Assembly: GCA_021846985.1 (NCBI GenBank)
Contig: JAJZVX010000006.1
Coordinates: 62,001 to 126,000, forward strand
DNA: 64,000 nt
Direction of reading: 5' to 3'
From: Acidobacteriota bacterium
GTDB lineage: Bacteria; Acidobacteriota; Terriglobia; Terriglobales; Acidobacteriaceae
The notes beneath the pieces were generated by a model. The model was given only the letters and a program-made list of their open reading frames with translations, searched no databases and had not been told where the DNA came from. How positions within the stretch are numbered: position 1 is the first letter of the stretch; each line of letters starts with the position of its first letter. Made by a program: the position numbers and the translations under genes. Below are positions 11,652 to 23,263 of this stretch, piece after piece.

Positions 11652-12767
11652 ATGATTATCGGAGTTCCCAGAGAGATCAAGGACAATGAGGCGCGTGTGG
11701 GCGTGACCCCGGCGGGCGTGAAGGCGCTGACGGAGGCGGGCCACACGGTATTGGCGGAAACGCGGGCCGGCGTGCAGTCGGGATTCTCAGATGCAGAGTA
11801 TAAGCAGGCCGGGGCGGAGATTCTGGGCGAGGCTGGCGCGGTATGGGGCAAGGCCGAGATGGTGGTGAAGGTGAAGGAGCCAATCGAAAAGGAGTACGGC
11901 TTCTTTCGCGAGCGGCTGGTGCTGTTTACCTATCTGCATCTGGCGCCGTTGCCGGCACTGACCGACAGGCTGCTCGACGCGAAGATGATCGGCATCGCCT
12001 ACGAGACGGTGCGCAACCGCCAGGGCGCTCTGCCGCTGCTGGTGCCCATGAGCGAAGTGGCGGGACGGATGAGCGTGCAGGTGGGCGCCAGTTACCTGGA
12101 GAAGGAGCGGGGCGGTCGCGGCATCCTGCTGGGCGGCGTGCCGGGCGTGCCGCCGGCGCACGTGACAATTCTTGGCGGCGGCGTGGTGGGCACCAACGCA
12201 GCCAAGGTGGCGCTGGGTTTTGGCGCCAAGGTGACCCTGGTGGATGTGAACCTGAACCGGCTGCGAGAACTGGACGACATCTTTGGCGGACGGCTTTACA
12301 CGCTGGCTTCGAACAGCTACAACCTGGCGCATGCAACGCGTGAGGCGGATCTGGTGATTGGCGGTGTCCTGATTCCCGGAGCGACGGCGCCCAAGTTGGT
12401 TACGCGGGCGATGGTGGCCGAGATGAAGCAGGGGGCTGTAATTGTGGATGTGGCCATTGACCAGGGCGGATGCGTGGAGACAGCGCGGCCCACATCCCAC
12501 TCGAACCCGAGCTTCGTGGTGGATGGCGTGGTGCACTATTGCGTCACCAACATGCCGGGCGCGGTGCCGCACACATCGACACTGGCGCTGACCAACTCCA
12601 CGTTCCCCTACGTTGCGCGCATCGCCAACCTGGGCGTGCGCGAAGCGCTCCGGCAGGATGCCGGACTGGCTGAAGGACTGAATACATGGCTCGGCAAGCT
12701 GACGCATCGCGGGGTGGCAGAAAGCCAGAAGCGGCAGTGGACGCCGGCGGAGAAGATGCGGGAGTAA
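11652..12767 (+). CDS. ald: Alanine dehydrogenase
   Basis: 371 aa; [24 protein letters not shown]-terminus and NAD-binding motif; strong RBS. Confidence 0.96.
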   Translation: MIIGVPREIKDNEARVGVTPAGVKALTEAGHTVLAETRAGVQSGFSDAEYKQAGAEILGEAGAVWGKAEMVVKVKEPIEKEYGFFRERLVLFTYLHLAPLPALTDRLLDAKMIGIAYETVRNRQGALPLLVPMSEVAGRMSVQVGASYLEKERGGRGILLGGVPGVPPAHVTILGGGVVGTNAAKVALGFGAKVTLVDVNLNRLRELDDIFGGRLYTLASNSYNLAHATREADLVIGGVLIPGATAPKLVTRAMVAEMKQGAVIVDVAIDQGGCVETARPTSHSNPSFVVDGVVHYCVTNMPGAVPHTSTLALTNSTFPYVARIANLGVREALRQDAGLAEGLNTWLGKLTHRGVAESQKRQWTPAEKMRE

Positions 12768-12866
12768 TTCCGGACAGGCGCGGCTGGCGAATAGCTACGT
12801 CCGCGAAGGAGCACTTTGGGCATCTCCTCCAGCTCGCGTAGAATGGTTCTTCACCCGGAGGATCGT

Positions 12867-13649
12867 ATGGAACGCCGCCAGTTTCTTGCCGCTTCAATTG
12901 CCGCGTCTGCCGCGGCCGTGGCCAGCCGCGCCACAGCCGAGGCCTCTCGAGGGGACGCACACGAATTCTATCTGCTGCGCCGCTACAACCTGCAGAGCGG
13001 ACCACAACTCAAGCGGACGGCGGACTATTTTGCACACGCGCTCCTGCCGGCGCTCACGCGCATGGGCATGGGCCCGGTGGGCGCATTCGCTCTGGAGTTT
13101 GGCGAGCAGACCCCGGCGTATTTCCTGCTCGTTCCCGGACCGCGCGTGGATGCGCTGGCGGAGCTTGACCTGCGGCTGGCCGCGGATGCCGAGTTCATCA
13201 ACGCGGCCGATTCGTTCTGGAACGCAACCGCGGCGGCGCCGCCCTTTCAGCGCGTGGAAGCCAGGCTCATGGCCGCCTTTGCCGGCTGGCCGCGCGTGAC
13301 GCCGCCGGCAAAGGGCAAGAGGCTCTTCCAGTTGCGGACTTATGAAAGCGCCAGCAACGGAGGCCACGCGCGCAAGGTCGAGATGTTCCATTCGGGCGAG
13401 TTTGAGATCTTCCTCAAAGCTGGTTTTCATCCCGTCTTCTTCGGCGACACACTGGTCGGTCAGCGCATGCCCAACCTGACGTACATGCTGAGCTGCCCGG
13501 ACAAGGCAACGATGGACGCCAACTGGGATGCCTTCCGCAACGATCCGGCATGGACGAAGCTGTCCACCAGCCCGCGCTATGCCTCCGACGAACTCGTCAC
13601 GAATATCACGAACCTGATTCTCAATCCGTTGGAGTGTTCGCAGATCTAG
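12867..13649 (+). CDS. NIPSNAP family protein with twin-Arg-like signal
   Basis: MERRQFLAASIAASAAA... then two NIPSNAP-like repeats (FYLLRRYNLQSG..., LFQLRTYESASNGG...). Confidence 0.82.
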   Translation: MERRQFLAASIAASAAAVASRATAEASRGDAHEFYLLRRYNLQSGPQLKRTADYFAHALLPALTRMGMGPVGAFALEFGEQTPAYFLLVPGPRVDALAELDLRLAADAEFINAADSFWNATAAAPPFQRVEARLMAAFAGWPRVTPPAKGKRLFQLRTYESASNGGHARKVEMFHSGEFEIFLKAGFHPVFFGDTLVGQRMPNLTYMLSCPDKATMDANWDAFRNDPAWTKLSTSPRYASDELVTNITNLILNPLECSQI

Positions 13650-13697
13650 GCGCCGGCCGCAGTGCGCGTTGTCCAAGGATGACTCTATAATCGGCGC

Positions 13698-16000
13698 ATG
13701 CCCTTCTTCGGCGAATCCCGGCGCCGGACCATTGCCCTGCTCGGGGGCTTAGTGGTGTTGTTTCTTGCGCTGCTGGGCGCACTGCAGGCCTTCAATACCT
13801 CCAATGTTCCTTTTCTGAATCCGGACACTTCGGGCGAGACGCTGATCTTTACCGGACTTACGGTATTTGTCTTCCTGTTGCTGCTGGTGCTGATCGTGCT
13901 GCTCTTCAGAAACCTTCTGAAGCTGTATGCCGGGCAAAGCAGCACGGCGCTGGGAGCGCGGCTGCGCACACGCATGGTGCTGGGCGCGGGACTGATCGCG
14001 CTGACGCCCGCCGTGTTCATGTTCCTGTTCAGCTTTCAGCTGATGAACCGCTCGATTGACCGGTGGTTTTCCCCGAACACGTCGGAACTGCACGAGGACT
14101 CCACGCGCGTGGTGCAGGAACTGGCGCAGTACGTGACCAGCAATGCACGCGGGGAGGCAGCGTCGATTGCCGCGTCGAGCGTGGTGGACCGGGATTTGCC
14201 AGGGCTGCAGGAGGTTTTAGGCTTGCACCGGATCACGCTGGACGGCGGTTTTGTGGTGGTGTACACCGCGAAGCGGACCGTGCGGGGTAGTTTTCAATTG
14301 CCGCCGGAATCGAGCCCAGCCAGCATCGTTCCAGGGCTCGGCGAGGACAGCGGAGGCAAGGAAGCGCCGCTGCGCGGGCCGCTTACGGCGAACCTGATTG
14401 CCGTTGCTCAACGCAGCGATGCGCCGGTGATCAGGGTGGCGGGCGAAGAGTATGCCCTGGGCATGGCGGTGACAAACACAGGGAAGGTGGTGGTGGCAGG
14501 GCTGCCCATGCCGCACGGGCTGAGCCAGACCACCACCAGCATTCGCTCCAGCGCCACGGAGTACTGGCAGCTCTTCCGCCGCCGCAACGAGATCCGCACC
14601 ATCTTCTTCTTGATGCTGATGCTGATCACGGTGTTCGTGTTCTTCACCAGCGTGTGGCTGGCGATGTTTCTCTCCAAGCAGATCACGCGTCCCGTGGAAG
14701 CGCTGGCGGACGCCATGAACGAGATTGCCGCCGGCAAGTACCACCACCGCGTCACGCAGTTCACCGCGGGCGAGATGGGCGAACTGGTAGGCGCCTTTAA
14801 CCACATGGCGGCCGATCTGGAAGCCAGCCGTCAGCTGGCCGAGAGCTCCTCGGCGCAATTGACGGAGGCCAACCTCGCCATCGAGGAGCGGCGGCGCGAG
14901 CTGGAGACGATAGTGGAGGCCATCCCCAGTGGCGTGGTGACGCTGGATGCCTCAGGGACAGTGCTGCAATCGAACCGGGCATTCTGCGCCCTGATCGGTC
15001 GTCGCGAGGACGCCAGCCTGCGGGGAGAAACGATTGCATCTCTCCTGCCTGCCGACTGCGCCGAGGATCTGGCCGGCGTGATCCGGCGCGGGCACCGGAT
15101 GGGAATTGCCTCGACGGAGGTTGAGTTCCGGGCCAAGAGGGGCATCGCACATCTAGCAGTAACCAGCGCGCGCCTGGAGCTTGCCGATGGCCGGCACGGC
15201 ACGGTGCTGGTGATCGAAGACACGACGGAATTGCTGCGCGCGCAGCGGCAACTGGCCTGGAAGGAAGTAGCGCAGCGGGTAGCGCACGAGATCAAGAACC
15301 CTTTGACGCCAATCGCGCTCTCGGCCGAGCGGATCAAGCGGCACCTGGACAGGGGACAGATGGATTCGCCCGCGGTGATCCGCAAGTGCAGCGAAGTGAT
15401 TCTGGGATGCGTGGGAACGCTGCGCACGCTGGTGGACCAGTTTTCGGCCCTGGCGGAGTTTCCGGCTCCGCAGCCAAGAGCATGCGACATGAACAAGGTG
15501 GCGGAAGAAGCTCTGGGACTTTTTGCCGGACGGCTTGACGGCATTACCGTGCAGTGGGATCTGGAGCCCGGGCTACCGCTGGTGATGGCCGATCCAGAGT
15601 CGATTCGGCGGGCACTGGCCAACCTGATTGACAACGCGGCGGAAGCCATGCAGGGAAGCTTGCTTCGCGTGTTGGGAGTGCGCAGCGCGCTAAGCGAAGA
15701 TAGCGGATCGGTGGAAGTGACGATCAGCGACACGGGACATGGCCTGACCGACGAAATCCGCGAGCGGCTCTTTCTGCCTTTCTACTCGACCAAACAGCGG
15801 GGCACCGGACTAGGGCTCTCGATCGCTGCCAAGATTGTGCAAGAACATGGCGGCAGCCTGCGGGCGGAGTCTAATCTGCCCAAGGGGGCGCGCTTTCTGA
15901 TGCGTCTGCCGCTGATTCCGTCCCGCGGAACGCCAACGCCGGCAGAAACGAATGGTGCCGGGCATGAACCGGCGGATGTACCGCTGAAGGAAGCAACTCG

Positions 16001-16004
<4 letters not shown>
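13698..16004 (+). CDS. NtrY-like membrane sensor histidine kinase
   Basis: 768 aa; TM regions, HAMP, PAS, HisKA (WKEVAQRVAHEIKNPLTPIALSAERI), HATPase. Confidence 0.93.
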
Positions 16005-17356
<1,352 letters not shown>

Positions 17357-17571
17357 TGCGGCGGCGAGAGGCGGCCGGCGCCCCGGCCGTAGTTCCGGTG
17401 TGCGGAAGTGAACGCGGAGTTGCGCATACGGACGCCTGGATGCGGCGGCCCAGCGAGTTTGCCAAAGCGATCCTGTTTTGGATGAAGCAGATCCGGTTCC
17501 CGTTCCGACTTCGATGGATGGCAACAGAATTGCCTCTCCACTCCTAATGAGATGTGCGCGGGAGGCAGGTC

Positions 17572-18027
17572 ATGGCATATTCCGAGCGGATGCGGGACGT
17601 AATCTCGGGGCCGTTCAGCCTGGAAGTAATCCGGGAGCGAATGGCGGCCGGCTGGCGGATGGTGTCGATCGAATGGCAGCGGGAGCTGGCGGAGACGGAG
17701 ACACCCAAAGAAGGAACCTTTGCCGAAGAAACGCCTTACGGGCTGCGCATCGCTGCGGATGGCAAGCAGTTGGAGATGGAGCCGGCCGAACATGAGGCTC
17801 TGCTGCTGATGATGGAACTGCTGGCGCAGGATTGCAGCTACTCCGGCATTGTGAGCGGCCTGAACGAAAAGGGATTCCGGACACGCGAGGGCAACCCGTG
17901 GACGCGGGTGGCGGTGTTCAACATGATGCCGCGGTTGATCGAGGCGGGGCCGCGGATCTTTGCGAGCGACGCATGGGAACAGCGGCGAAAGACATATCCA
18001 GACCGCACGCCCTCTGAGCGTCTCTAG
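17572..18027 (+). CDS. Small recombinase-domain-like conserved protein
   Basis: 151 aa; C-terminus IVSGLNEKGFRTREGNPWTRVAVFNMMPRLIEAGPRIFASDAWEQRR resembles the serine-recombinase accessory domain, without a catalytic resolvase domain. Confidence 0.6.
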   Translation: MAYSERMRDVISGPFSLEVIRERMAAGWRMVSIEWQRELAETETPKEGTFAEETPYGLRIAADGKQLEMEPAEHEALLLMMELLAQDCSYSGIVSGLNEKGFRTREGNPWTRVAVFNMMPRLIEAGPRIFASDAWEQRRKTYPDRTPSERL

Positions 18028-18137
18028 AGCGGTTTCACCGTCAACGTGCGCTTGTTGCTTCAGTGCGAGGTGGCATTTTCTTGGGGAAAATGCCGCTTTG
18101 CATCACGGTCTCTGGGTACAGCAACTCTGGAACCGCT
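18028..18137. repeat. Structured palindromic element (MITE/REP-like or structured RNA)
   Basis: Outer arms AGCGGTTTCA (18028-18037) and TGGAACCGCT (18128-18137) pair 10/10 with one G-U; nested GTTGCT/AGCAAC (18054-18059/18120-18125) and hairpin GGCATTTTCTTGGGGAAAATGCC (18072-18094). Confidence 0.55.
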
Positions 18138-18238
18138 ATAACCGGGCCTCCGAAGAGATGACGATTTGATTGCGGCAGCATGGGTGCGCGAAGGCCCGCG
18201 CGGCGCGCGAGCCGGCGCGCCGGACGGAGGAAACCGAT

Positions 18239-18502
18239 TCAGGCGCCGCGCCTGACCTTGACAAGAATCTCGATGGTGCGGCGGCGGAGAGCAGCGATCA
18301 GCGAAGCGCGCCGCGATTCCTCAAAACCGTTGTTGAGGGGCATGCCAATGGCATCCCGCCACTCGACAGCCAACTGAGCAGCCTCCTTTTGCAGGGCTGC
18401 GTCCACGCCGGTCTTGCCGCCGTGCGCCAATGCCTCGCACTGGGCACGCAATTGGGCAGGCCGCAGAGACCAGAGGTCGTTGGCCGAATCTGCATACTTC
18501 AT
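18239..18502 (-). CDS. Small hypothetical protein
   Basis: 87 aa MKYADSANDLWSLRPAQLRAQCEALAHGGKTGVDAALQKEAAQLAVEWRDAIGMPLNNG...; plausible start and composition. Confidence 0.5.
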   Translation of the reverse strand: MKYADSANDLWSLRPAQLRAQCEALAHGGKTGVDAALQKEAAQLAVEWRDAIGMPLNNGFEESRRASLIAALRRRTIEILVKVRRGA

Positions 18503-18689
18503 CCGATGTCTCCTTGCCAGCCGCGCAGAGGCGCAAGGCAACAGGCGGAACGAGGCACTCTGCGGGCAGTGCCGGCCCCATGATAGTGCAGGCGCGGGAT
18601 GCTGTCGAGAACGCGTCCCGCGCGGGCAGTCTCGACATGCCTCTTCGCACATTCGATAGAGACCGTCTTGAAGGGGCATGCGCGCCGGT

Positions 18690-19736
18690 CTACGGTTTCC
18701 GGATGGGACCGATCGATCCCGGATTGTCTCCCATTCCTGGATCTACGCGAAAATCCCAAACCGACTGGCCGATGCTGGAAGGGGAGAGAATTTCGACCAA
18801 TACGTATTCGCCTGTAAGCAGCGGACGGAGCGGCGTGAGCTTGAGCCATCGCTTGCCGGGCATGACCTCAACGTGGGCGGGTATGACATTTTCGTCCGGG
18901 GCGGCCGCGCCAGAAGAACTGACGTGGATGGGGCCGACGAGACGCACCGCCCGGCGCTCGTTGACGCGAACCATCGCAAAGCCGGAGGAAACAGAATGCG
19001 CGCCGTGCTTGCCATTGGCTGCCTGCGCCGCATTGCGGGTTTTCACGGTCAGGGAGTGAGTCAGATGGGGTAGGCTTTCGTCGACGGAATCGAGGGAGAG
19101 ATAGAAAACGGGATCGTTAACGTGCAGATGAACCCGGGCATGCGGACCGTCGAGTTCGAGACCCGCCCTGGCGCCGGCCATGGGATTGAGGATGCGGAGC
19201 CCATGCCTGCTTTTGGCGTTGACCTCCAACTCGCTGGGGATGAGTTCGACCAGTTCAGGCGCGCTGCGAAAGGTATCGAGAGCAAAAAGGCCATCTTGGT
19301 CAGGAAGCTCCAGTCCGGTGGCCACGGTGGGCATGCGCGCACTCTGGTCAGCGCGCTCGGCGGCTTCTTCTTTGTCGATCTCTTCGGCCTCTTTCATGGC
19401 CGGCGAGGGCTGACCCGCGCCCTGACCGGCGCGATGCTGCTCCCATTGGCGGGTAGCGTCCCAGTCCACCAGGTCAACGGGCATCTCCTCCCACTCGCCA
19501 CCGCGCTCGACGGAGATGTAGCGTACACGATCGCCAACGATCTCGAATCTGCGCACGATCTGGTAGCTTCCGTCCTTGAGGATGAGGCGATGATTAGAGG
19601 CCGCGCCCGCCGATGCAGGCTGGAGCGCGCCTGGATGGCCGCTTGAGAGCGGGGTCTGCGCCGACGCAGGCCCACCTGCCGCGAGCGCGGTCAGAGCCGC
19701 CAGAAGCAGAGCCCGAAGATGAACAGAACAAGCCAT
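18690..19736 (-). CDS. Secreted hypothetical protein
   Basis: 348 aa with signal peptide (LRALLLAALTALAAGGPASAQ); coherent full-length ORF. Confidence 0.75.
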   Translation of the reverse strand: MACSVHLRALLLAALTALAAGGPASAQTPLSSGHPGALQPASAGAASNHRLILKDGSYQIVRRFEIVGDRVRYISVERGGEWEEMPVDLVDWDATRQWEQHRAGQGAGQPSPAMKEAEEIDKEEAAERADQSARMPTVATGLELPDQDGLFALDTFRSAPELVELIPSELEVNAKSRHGLRILNPMAGARAGLELDGPHARVHLHVNDPVFYLSLDSVDESLPHLTHSLTVKTRNAAQAANGKHGAHSVSSGFAMVRVNERRAVRLVGPIHVSSSGAAAPDENVIPAHVEVMPGKRWLKLTPLRPLLTGEYVLVEILSPSSIGQSVWDFRVDPGMGDNPGSIGPIRKP

Positions 19737-19869
19737 TTCTTCCCAAGTTTAGACGCGACAGTCGCAAAGGCGTGGGCAGCCGCAAAGGCAGGAGCAGGAG
19801 CCTGCGTGGAACTTAAGAGAAGCCCAGCGCGTCTAACGCATGTATTCTTAGGGGTGAGGGATTTCTGGA

Positions 19870-20241
19870 TTGAAGGGGCTGCGCACATTCCCCGGATGGA
19901 AACGCCCCGGCTGGCTGATGCCGCGCGCGCTGGGCGTAGCTGCGCTGATCTGCCTTGTGCTGGTGGTGCTGCTGACCACCATCCAGGTGACCCACATCCA
20001 CCCTCTCAATAGCGATACCAACCATTGTCCGTTATGCATCGTGATGCACACGGCGGCGCCAGCGGCGCCGGCAACAGCCGCGGTGGTGCTGGTCGCGCTG
20101 GGCATGCTGGCGCCGGGCCCCCGGGGCAGGCTTATCGCGCTGCGGCAGCACCCCACCTTCTTTATCCGTCCTCCGCCCTTCGGGAACCAGGACGTTTTTC
20201 CGGGCCGGTCTTCTGCAAGCGTAATTCGGCGCGGTGTTTGA
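19870..20241 (+). CDS. Small membrane protein with His/Cys motif, upstream of a TonB receptor
   Basis: One to two TM segments and HIHPLNSDTNHCPLCIVMH; immediately upstream of and co-oriented with the TonB-dependent receptor. Confidence 0.65.
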   Translation: MKGLRTFPGWKRPGWLMPRALGVAALICLVLVVLLTTIQVTHIHPLNSDTNHCPLCIVMHTAAPAAPATAAVVLVALGMLAPGPRGRLIALRQHPTFFIRPPPFGNQDVFPGRSSASVIRRGV

Positions 20242-20367
20242 GGCCGCGCGCAAGACGAACGCCAGTGGAAACATCGGATAACGTCCTCTCCACACACTTG
20301 AGGATACAGCGGTGATTCAGGCCGCTGTTGCGGTACGCCTCTTCGACCTGCTCAAGGAGAATGCCCC

Positions 20368-23109
20368 ATGCCGTTTCACCGCGGAGCGATCCTTCGCACC
20401 ATGTCCCTGCTGCTTCTGCTGCTAGCGGCGCTTGCGGCGCGCGCCGCGCAAGGCGGAAACGCGGGCACCGTGCAAGGCACCGTCAGCGATCCCACCGGCG
20501 CTGTCATCCCCAATGCCACGGTTCATTTGAGCAACCGCACGATGGGGCTAAGCCGGACGGCGGCAACCAACGCCATGGGCGAGTTTTCCTTTACCAACGT
20601 GCCTTTTCACCCCTACCGGATCGAAGTCACAGCCGCCGGGTTTGCGCCTGCCCACGAAGACATTGAGATCGTCTCCGGCGTGGGCGTGCATCTGAAACTG
20701 GTGATGCAGATTGCCGCAGCCAGCCAGACGGTCACGGTGAGTTCGTCAGGACCGCTGGTGGAAGATACATCGATCTATCACACCGCGGTAGACCGGGACA
20801 TGATTGAGAAGCTCCCACTGGAGAGCGAGTCGTCCACGCTCAGTTCGTTGATTACGCTGACAACGCCGGGGGTCACGGCCGATTCGAACGGCCTGTTTCA
20901 TGGTTTGGGCGATCACGCCTCGAACTCGTTTTCGGTAGACGGACAGCCGATTACCGACCAGCAGAGCAAGTCCTTCTCGAATCAGTTGCCGTCCAACGCC
21001 ATTCAGTCCATGGAGGTAATCGCCGGCGCGCCGCCGGCCGAGTATGGCGACAAAACCAGCCTGGTGATTGTAACCACCACGCGCTCCGGCCAGGGCGTCA
21101 CGACACCTACGGGCACGATGTACAGCTCGTACGGCGCCTTTGGATCGGCCACGGGCGGCTTCGATCTTTCCTACGGGGGCAAGACCTGGGGCAACTTTGT
21201 CGAAGCGGACGGTCTGAACACGGGACGTTTTCTCGATCCGCCCGAGTTTGCGGTGATGCATGCCAAAGGCAACGAGCAGAATTTCTTCGACCGCGTAGAC
21301 TACAGCTTTACCCAGGCCGACGCCGTCCATCTGGACACGAACTACAGCCGGTCCTGGTTCCAGACGCCAAATGCTTACGACAACCTGGATGTGCAGAACG
21401 TGGTGAGTGGAGGCACGAGCGCCAACCCTGTTTTCGGCAGCGTCGGCGATGCCGACCAGCGCTCTGAAATTGGCACCATCGACGTGGCTCCAGCTTACAC
21501 GCGCATCTTGAGCCAGGACGCTGTTTTGAACCTGAACACCTATGTGCGCCGGGACGATTACAACTATTATCCCAGCGGCAATCCACTTGCGGACTTGGGC
21601 CCTGCCAACCTGCAAACCTCATCGATCGGCCAGCACCGCACGCTGACCAATGCCGGCATGCACGCCAATCTGACGTATGTGAGGGGAAGGCACAATGTGA
21701 AGGCCGGACTGGAGTACACGCAGACGTTTTTGCGCGAGCAGGACAGCCTGGGCATTGTGGACGCGACCTATAACGCGCCTTGTCTGGACGGCAACGGAAA
21801 TCCGCTTCCGGGTTACAGCGATCCTTCGCAGTGCCCAGGCAGCGCGAACCCGAGTTATCTGCCGATACTGGCCCCTTATGACTTTACGCGCGGCGGTAGT
21901 TACTACACCTACGCGGGGCAGACCGACATCAAGGAACTGGCGCTCTACCTGGAAGACCAGATCGAGGTGGCCAACTGGAACTTCAATGTAGGACTGCGCG
22001 AAGACGTGTACAACGGCCTGACAGACGCCAATCAGACCGAGCCGCGCCTGGGCGCGGCCTATAACATCCGTCCCTCGGGAACCGTATTGAGCGTCTCTTA
22101 CGCGCGCACACTGGAGACACCCTTCAACGAAAACCTGGTGCTCTCGAACAACGGCTGCCAGAATGCCGTGCTGGCGCCCCTGCTGAGCTGCACGCCCGGA
22201 GTGCAGGGAACCATGCAGCCGGGATACCGCAACGAATTCCACGCCAGCCTGCAGCAGGCGCTGGGCAAGGACATTGTGGTCAGCGGCGAATATATCTGGA
22301 AATATACGCACAACGCCTTCGACTTCAGCGTGCTGGGCAATACGCCGATTACCTTCCCCATTGACTGGCATAACTCGAAGATCCCGGGCTATGCACTGCA
22401 TGTAGAAATACCTAACTTCCATAACTTCAGCGCCTATACCGTTCTTTCGTCGGTGTCGGCGCGCTTCTTCCCGCCGCAGGTGGCAGGCGCGGGCGCCACG
22501 GTCGGACATACGGGCTATCCCTTCCGCATTGATCACGATGAAAGGCTGAACCAGACCACGCACCTGCAATACGCCTTCACGCACGGCAAATATCTGGGCG
22601 GTCTGTGGGGCGGATTCAACTGGCGCTACGACTCCGGCGAAGTGGCCGGCGCCGCCCCCTGCTATAACCCGTTTTCCAACGATCCGAACAGCGCGTGCGG
22701 CGACACCTCGACCACCTTGAATGGGTTGCCGGCCGTGAACCTGAGCAGCCTGACCGCCGACGAGGAGTTCCAGGCGGGCATGATGTGCAACGGGGTAAAG
22801 GCAACGCCCGGCCATCCTTTGCCCGCGGTCTGCCTGGCGTCGCAGTACTCTTCCAATCTGTTGAGCCTGCCCGCGCCGGGCACAGGCGATAACGACAAGC
22901 ATCCGCCGCGCGTCGCGCCGCGCAGCCTGTTTGATGTATCGGTGGGCAAGGACAACCTGTTTCACGCAAACCGGTACAAGGTAGACCTGAATCTGACCGC
23001 GGTGAACGTAACAAACAATTACGCGCTCTATAACTTTCTGTCGACGTTCAGCGGGACGCACTATGTGACGCCGCGGGCCATGACGGCCAAGGTCACGCTC
23101 AACTTCTGA
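20368..23109 (+). CDS. TonB-dependent receptor with carboxypeptidase-regulatory-like (Oar-type) N-terminal domain
   Basis: 913 aa; GTVQGTVSDPTGAVIPNATVHLSN domain, plug region (VDGQPITDQQS...), beta-barrel with C-terminal F. Confidence 0.92.
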   Translation: MPFHRGAILRTMSLLLLLLAALAARAAQGGNAGTVQGTVSDPTGAVIPNATVHLSNRTMGLSRTAATNAMGEFSFTNVPFHPYRIEVTAAGFAPAHEDIEIVSGVGVHLKLVMQIAAASQTVTVSSSGPLVEDTSIYHTAVDRDMIEKLPLESESSTLSSLITLTTPGVTADSNGLFHGLGDHASNSFSVDGQPITDQQSKSFSNQLPSNAIQSMEVIAGAPPAEYGDKTSLVIVTTTRSGQGVTTPTGTMYSSYGAFGSATGGFDLSYGGKTWGNFVEADGLNTGRFLDPPEFAVMHAKGNEQNFFDRVDYSFTQADAVHLDTNYSRSWFQTPNAYDNLDVQNVVSGGTSANPVFGSVGDADQRSEIGTIDVAPAYTRILSQDAVLNLNTYVRRDDYNYYPSGNPLADLGPANLQTSSIGQHRTLTNAGMHANLTYVRGRHNVKAGLEYTQTFLREQDSLGIVDATYNAPCLDGNGNPLPGYSDPSQCPGSANPSYLPILAPYDFTRGGSYYTYAGQTDIKELALYLEDQIEVANWNFNVGLREDVYNGLTDANQTEPRLGAAYNIRPSGTVLSVSYARTLETPFNENLVLSNNGCQNAVLAPLLSCTPGVQGTMQPGYRNEFHASLQQALGKDIVVSGEYIWKYTHNAFDFSVLGNTPITFPIDWHNSKIPGYALHVEIPNFHNFSAYTVLSSVSARFFPPQVAGAGATVGHTGYPFRIDHDERLNQTTHLQYAFTHGKYLGGLWGGFNWRYDSGEVAGAAPCYNPFSNDPNSACGDTSTTLNGLPAVNLSSLTADEEFQAGMMCNGVKATPGHPLPAVCLASQYSSNLLSLPAPGTGDNDKHPPRVAPRSLFDVSVGKDNLFHANRYKVDLNLTAVNVTNNYALYNFLSTFSGTHYVTPRAMTAKVTLNF

Positions 23110-23263
23110 CTTCATTCGAGGAGCGATTCATGCAGAGCGTCCCGGCACGCCAAAATCGGCGCGCTGGAATGCGCCGTCAACCCCCTCCGCCTGACAGCGT
23201 GGTGTGCGGCGCTGACAAGAGCGTCAAACCCTGAGTCTGTTGAGGCCAGGCACAAAAGCCGCC

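Noticed and set aside
11787-12707. 306-aa minus-strand ORF antisense to ald
   Set aside because: His/Arg-rich artefact opposite a well supported gene.
21619-23115. 498-aa minus-strand ORF antisense to the TonB receptor
   Set aside because: No domain features, compositionally an antisense shadow of the receptor gene.
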